Both the position numbers and the translations under genes were made by a program. DNA of 64,000 nucleotides from Halovenus amylolytica. Lineage in GTDB: Archaea; Halobacteriota; Halobacteria; Halobacteriales; Haloarculaceae. Numbering within the stretch: the stretch's first letter is position 1; each line of letters starts with the position of its first letter. The stretch is from contig SAYS01000013.1 in the NCBI GenBank assembly GCA_004015825.1, forward strand, positions 62,001-126,000, written 5' to 3'. The notes beneath the pieces are model-generated. The model was not told where the DNA came from and did not search any database. It worked only from the letters and a program-made list of their open reading frames with translations. Of the stretch, positions 61,113 through 64,000 are shown one piece after another.

Positions 61113-61780
61113 CATACTACGAGACGTACGGCCCGGACCGAACACACGATCTCGGCCCGGACCCAACACTGCACGATCCCGTCTCGATCACCGAGAGCGA
61201 ACTCGGTGACTGGACCGAGGTCCGTCAACAGGCGCGGCTCAACGACTCGGCGATCGGCGATTACAGCTATCTGATGGAGCGCGTCCAGCTCGATCACACA
61301 ACCATCGGAAAGTTCGGTAACGTCGCGGCCGCCGCCAGACTCGGCCCGACGAATCACCCGATCGATCGGCCGACAGCCCACCATTTCACCTACCGGGCAG
61401 CGATGTACGATCTGGGAGCTGACGACGAGTCAGTCTTCGAGTGGCGGGCCGATCAGCCGGTCGAGGTCGGGCACGACGTCTGGATCGGTCACGGGGCGAT
61501 GGTCCTCCCTGGCGTGACCATCGGCAACGGTGCGGTCGTCGGTGCCGGGGCCGTCGTTGTCGACGATGTCGCCCCCTACACTATCGTCGCCGGCGTTCCC
61601 GCCGAACCGATCCGGCGGCGATTCCCCGAGGATGTTGCCGCCCGCATCGAGGCCACCGAGTGGTGGCACTGGGACCACGCGACGCTGGCCGATCGACTCG
61701 ACGCATTCCGTGATCTAGAGCGGTTTCTCGACCGGTACGCACCGGACGATGTCGATCAGTCCGTTCCCGAGCAGTCCTAG
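61109..61780 (+). CDS. Phosphonate-cluster hexapeptide-repeat transferase
   Basis: 223 residues with a left-handed beta-helix: repeats such as LDHTTIGKFGNVAAAARLGP, PVEVGHDVWIGHGAMVLPGV, TIGNGAVVGAGAVVVDDVAP and YTIVAGVPAEPIRRRF. It matches the phn-associated acyltransferase family (TIGR03308 type) that accompanies C-P lyase genes. The acyl acceptor is unknown; modification of aminophosphonates is one idea. It is the last gene of the phnDCE operon and ends head-on with the next gene. Confidence 0.88.
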   Translation: MTYYETYGPDRTHDLGPDPTLHDPVSITESELGDWTEVRQQARLNDSAIGDYSYLMERVQLDHTTIGKFGNVAAAARLGPTNHPIDRPTAHHFTYRAAMYDLGADDESVFEWRADQPVEVGHDVWIGHGAMVLPGVTIGNGAVVGAGAVVVDDVAPYTIVAGVPAEPIRRRFPEDVAARIEATEWWHWDHATLADRLDAFRDLERFLDRYAPDDVDQSVPEQS

Positions 61781-62682
61781 ATCTCTGTGTGGTCCGGCCG
61801 GAGACCGGAGTGGAGTTGCACCGCCAGCTCGGCAGCGTCGACCCAGTAGTAGATCGTCCGTTCGAGCGCCCGAGTAATCGTTACCAGGTAGCCGTACATC
61901 TCCGGATCGTATGCCGTCACGAGTTCGAACAGTTCGTCGAGGTCCCGGTGGACGCTCTCTTCTTGCTCGCGGAGTTTCTGGTGAACGTCGAGTTCACAGT
62001 CGAAGAAGATCCGTGAAAAGTACTCGTTGATCTGTGCACCGGAGGCGAAGATGTCGGCCATTCGCTCACCAACGATCCCGTTCGCATCGGTTCCCTCCTC
62101 GTCGACGACGTCGGCGATGAAACAGGCTCGATCCCCGACAATTTCGAGGTTCGTCGCGATAGTCGAGAGGTCCGCCGCGATACGGTTGCCCGGCCAGTCC
62201 GTCGTCAGCGTGTAGGATTTCAGTTCGTCGAGAACCGCCGAGTAGCGCTCGTTCGCCAGCGATTCGAGCGTCTGGGCCGAGCGCTCGACACCCTCGCCGA
62301 AAAACACCCCACGAGCAGCGTCGTACTGGCGTGTCGTCACCGATTCCAGCGGTTCGAGTAACGCCAGTACTTCGGCCCCGCGATCACTGACTGTTCCGTT
62401 GGCCGCCCCGTCGACAGGACCGGAATCGGTACTGTGGAGCTTCGAAATTGTATCGGAACTGGTGTACAATGCACCGTCGTCGACGACGTAGCCTTTGCGA
62501 ACGATATCCTCGGCTTTGAGTTCCTGGAGCAGCTCCGAGAGATACTGTTCGGAGATACCGACGGTCCCTGCCAGTTCTGCCTTCGTCTCCGGTGCTGTCC
62601 TGTCGATCGCTTCGATCACCTGTGTACAGGTCGCGTCACGGCCGCCCGCACCAAGCGGGCGTTGCCACGTCTGGCGAAACAT
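61777..62682 (-). CDS. HTH-PhoU fusion regulator
   Basis: 301 residues from the ATG at 62682 (a GTG six codons upstream is possible). Residues 20-75 form a winged helix (VIEAIDRTAPETKAELAGTV, SEQYLSELLQELKAEDIVRK). The rest is a PhoU-like helical bundle (LESLANERYSAVLDELKSYT, ITRALERTIYYWVDAAEL). PhoU domains bind metal clusters and signal phosphate status. It converges with the phn transporter operon and diverges from the phoU gene, so it probably controls phosphate and phosphonate genes. DNA targets are unknown. Confidence 0.85.
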   Translation of the reverse strand: MFRQTWQRPLGAGGRDATCTQVIEAIDRTAPETKAELAGTVGISEQYLSELLQELKAEDIVRKGYVVDDGALYTSSDTISKLHSTDSGPVDGAANGTVSDRGAEVLALLEPLESVTTRQYDAARGVFFGEGVERSAQTLESLANERYSAVLDELKSYTLTTDWPGNRIAADLSTIATNLEIVGDRACFIADVVDEEGTDANGIVGERMADIFASGAQINEYFSRIFFDCELDVHQKLREQEESVHRDLDELFELVTAYDPEMYGYLVTITRALERTIYYWVDAAELAVQLHSGLRPDHTEI

Positions 62683-62840
62683 ACCTGTCGGTCTCGACAC
62701 CTGTTATTAGTGCTGGTGCACAGATTGTCCGGACGAATATATACTGTTCCGACTCGCTCGCACATCTTTCACAGTCAACGATATCCGGTCGAGCAGTACT
62801 ATACCGGTATGTATCTCTCCGTATCGAGATGGACATATCA

Positions 62841-62848
62841 TATAAATT
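62841..62848 (+). promoter_or_regulatory. Candidate TATA box of the PhoU-type gene
   Basis: TATAAATT lies 31-38 bases before the ATG at 62879. The half-site TACTATAC at 62797-62804 sits just upstream and equals one arm of the dyad at 383-405 in front of the phosphate transporter. Confidence 0.5.
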
Positions 62849-62878
62849 GTCATATGTATCCCCCCGCGGCAGTTTTGT

Positions 62879-63895
62879 ATGGAGACGCGCAAAGTGCAAC
62901 TTTCGGGAGGGACGACGTACACAGTTTCGCTTCCGAAGTCGTGGGCGAAAGAGCAGGGTATCGACGCTAGCTCGTCACTCTCTTTGTATCCGAACGGTGA
63001 CGGATCGCTGCTTGTCGAACCGGAGGGCGACCGGACAACCGAGACGCTGTCAACGTCCGTGGATGTCTCGACCGACTCGCATAACGCAATCAGACAGCGG
63101 ATTCACGCCCTCCACGCTGTCGGCTACGATACCGTGACACTGGTCGACAAGACCGGCCACCCCGAGGACAACCGCAAGATCGTCGAAGACACGGTCGCTA
63201 CCCTCTCGGGATTCGAGTTGCTCGAAGCCAACGACACCCGGATTCGGTTGCAAAACCTCATCGACGCCGAGAACGTCGACATTCGCAAATCAACCCTCCG
63301 GCTGCGCCTCGTGATGCTCGGGATGCACCGGGATGCTGTCACTGCAGTCCTGACCGACGACGAGACGCTGGCGCGGCGAGTCATCGACCGGGATAACGAG
63401 GCTGACAAGCTACTCGCGATGGTGACTCGACACTTCCGGCGGGCGCTTTCGAACCTCCAGGAAGTCGAGAAACTCGAATACACGCGCGACGAACTGTTCG
63501 AGTACTACTACGTTAGTCGCCAGTTCGAGCGCATCGCCGACCACGCGGAGAAGATTGCTCGATTCACACTCGATCCCGAGGTTACCGTCCCAGAGGCTTT
63601 TGCGGGGCAGATCGATAGCTTGGCCTCGGCCTCCAGACAGATCGTCGATACCGCAGCTGATGTAATTCTCGCCGACACGGGAATCGAGGGAGCACAGTCG
63701 GCGCTTGCCAAACGCGACGAACTGACCACGGATCTCAGAGAGTTCGATCGCGAACTGTACACCCACGACGACCCCGCCGAAGCCTACGCCGTCGGTCTCA
63801 TGCTCGATAGCATCCGACGGACCGGCGAGTACGGGGCGAATATCGGTCGCATCGCGATCCAGCAGGTTGCCCGCGAATGCGAGTGTCTCGATTGA
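62879..63895 (+). CDS. phoU: PhoU-family phosphate uptake regulator with AbrB-type DNA-binding domain
   Basis: 338 residues. Residues 1-45 are a SpoVT/AbrB swapped-hairpin domain (METRKVQLSGGTTYTVSLPK, SWAKEQGIDASSSLSLYPNG). Two PhoU bundles follow, with the motifs RDNEADKLLAMVTRHFRRAL and YYVSRQFERIADHAEKIARF. Archaeal PhoU proteins of this build regulate phosphate uptake, combining DNA binding with status sensing. The pair with the HTH-PhoU gene next door is suggestive of joint control. Confidence 0.92.
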   Translation: METRKVQLSGGTTYTVSLPKSWAKEQGIDASSSLSLYPNGDGSLLVEPEGDRTTETLSTSVDVSTDSHNAIRQRIHALHAVGYDTVTLVDKTGHPEDNRKIVEDTVATLSGFELLEANDTRIRLQNLIDAENVDIRKSTLRLRLVMLGMHRDAVTAVLTDDETLARRVIDRDNEADKLLAMVTRHFRRALSNLQEVEKLEYTRDELFEYYYVSRQFERIADHAEKIARFTLDPEVTVPEAFAGQIDSLASASRQIVDTAADVILADTGIEGAQSALAKRDELTTDLREFDRELYTHDDPAEAYAVGLMLDSIRRTGEYGANIGRIAIQQVARECECLD

Positions 63896-63934
63896 TACAC
63901 TGTCTCCCACAGCTGATCGTGGTTTTGCGAGGTG

Positions 63935-64000
63935 TCACCGCTGGGCTTTCGGCTTCTGGCCCTCGATGGTCGCTGCGACGACGTACTCACTCAGGTCGCG
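63935..64000 (-). CDS. C-terminal end of an unknown protein
   Basis: The last 21 codons of a minus-strand gene running off the right edge read RDLSEYVVAATIEGQKPKAQ R then TGA. Too short to assign. Convergent with phoU. Confidence 0.45.
   Translation of the reverse strand, partial: RDLSEYVVAATIEGQKPKAQR

Noticed and set aside
1-64000. tRNA and rRNA genes
   Set aside because: GTTCGAATC-like strings occur only inside coding genes (for example near 42505 in tnpB), without cloverleaf context.

Overview
The window looks like chromosomal (or large-replicon) DNA from a haloarchaeon (class Halobacteria). The grounds are GC-rich, strongly acidic coding sequence; twin-arginine signals joined to lipoboxes; HTH-10 (Bat-like) and TrmB regulators; SHOCT and DUF302 proteins; an Orc1/Cdc6 gene beside G-rich origin-type repeats; and IS200/IS605-type TnpB elements. 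I saw no rRNA, tRNA or CRISPR array.

Layout. 1-6.7 kb: start of a PiT phosphate transporter, a hybrid response-regulator/histidine kinase, a TnpB remnant, and an HTH-10 regulator followed by a drug-type ABC exporter. 6.9-9.3 kb: a CofE-type F420 glutamate ligase and a broken M20 peptidase gene. 9.5-13.6 kb: a probable copper/envelope cluster (membrane HTH protein, Tat multicopper oxidase, His/Met-rich repeat protein, two SHOCT proteins, DUF302). 13.6-15.2 kb: zinc alcohol dehydrogenase and a MoaD/SAMP-like protein. 15.2-19.9 kb: an arsenic-type locus (ArsD, tandem ArsA, ArsR, ArsC) with three small proteins that end in cysteine. 20-24.4 kb: an antitoxin/PIN pair, a small operon, and a tungsten aldehyde ferredoxin oxidoreductase. 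24.4-27.2 kb: a candidate replication origin around orc1/cdc6. 27.8-30 kb: DUF3311 plus a sodium:solute symporter. 30.2-38 kb: a sucrose/fructan cluster (fructokinase, truncated GH13, TrmB regulator, GH68, GH32). 38-45.2 kb: a Zn/Cd-type P-ATPase, a VOC dioxygenase with a ferredoxin remnant, an IS605-type element split by a 109-bp MITE, and a second ABC exporter. 45.7-50.5 kb: glutamine-dependent NAD synthase, a methyltransferase, a Tat-exported inositol-monophosphatase-like protein and a lipoprotein. 50.6-61.8 kb: a complete C-P lyase core (phnGHIJKLM) diverging from phosphonate import (phnDCE plus a hexapeptide transferase). 61.8-63.9 kb: two PhoU-type phosphate regulators.

How parts fit. 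The phosphorus genes (PiT, phn, PhoU-like) suggest phosphate scavenging. GH68, GH32, fructokinase and TrmB form a sugar pathway. Alcohol dehydrogenase, the aldehyde oxidoreductase and the MoaD-like proteins fit alcohol/aldehyde oxidation with a tungstopterin cofactor. The most distinctive module is the ArsD-ArsA operon with C-terminal Cys/Cys-Cys proteins, including a ubiquitin-fold protein that ends CC where its family normally ends GG.

The window holds many broken genes: M20 peptidase, GH13 and its neighbour, PIN toxin start, 2Fe-2S ferredoxin, HAD phosphatase and two tnpB copies. This points to active gene decay or to uncorrected sequencing errors; raw reads would tell which.
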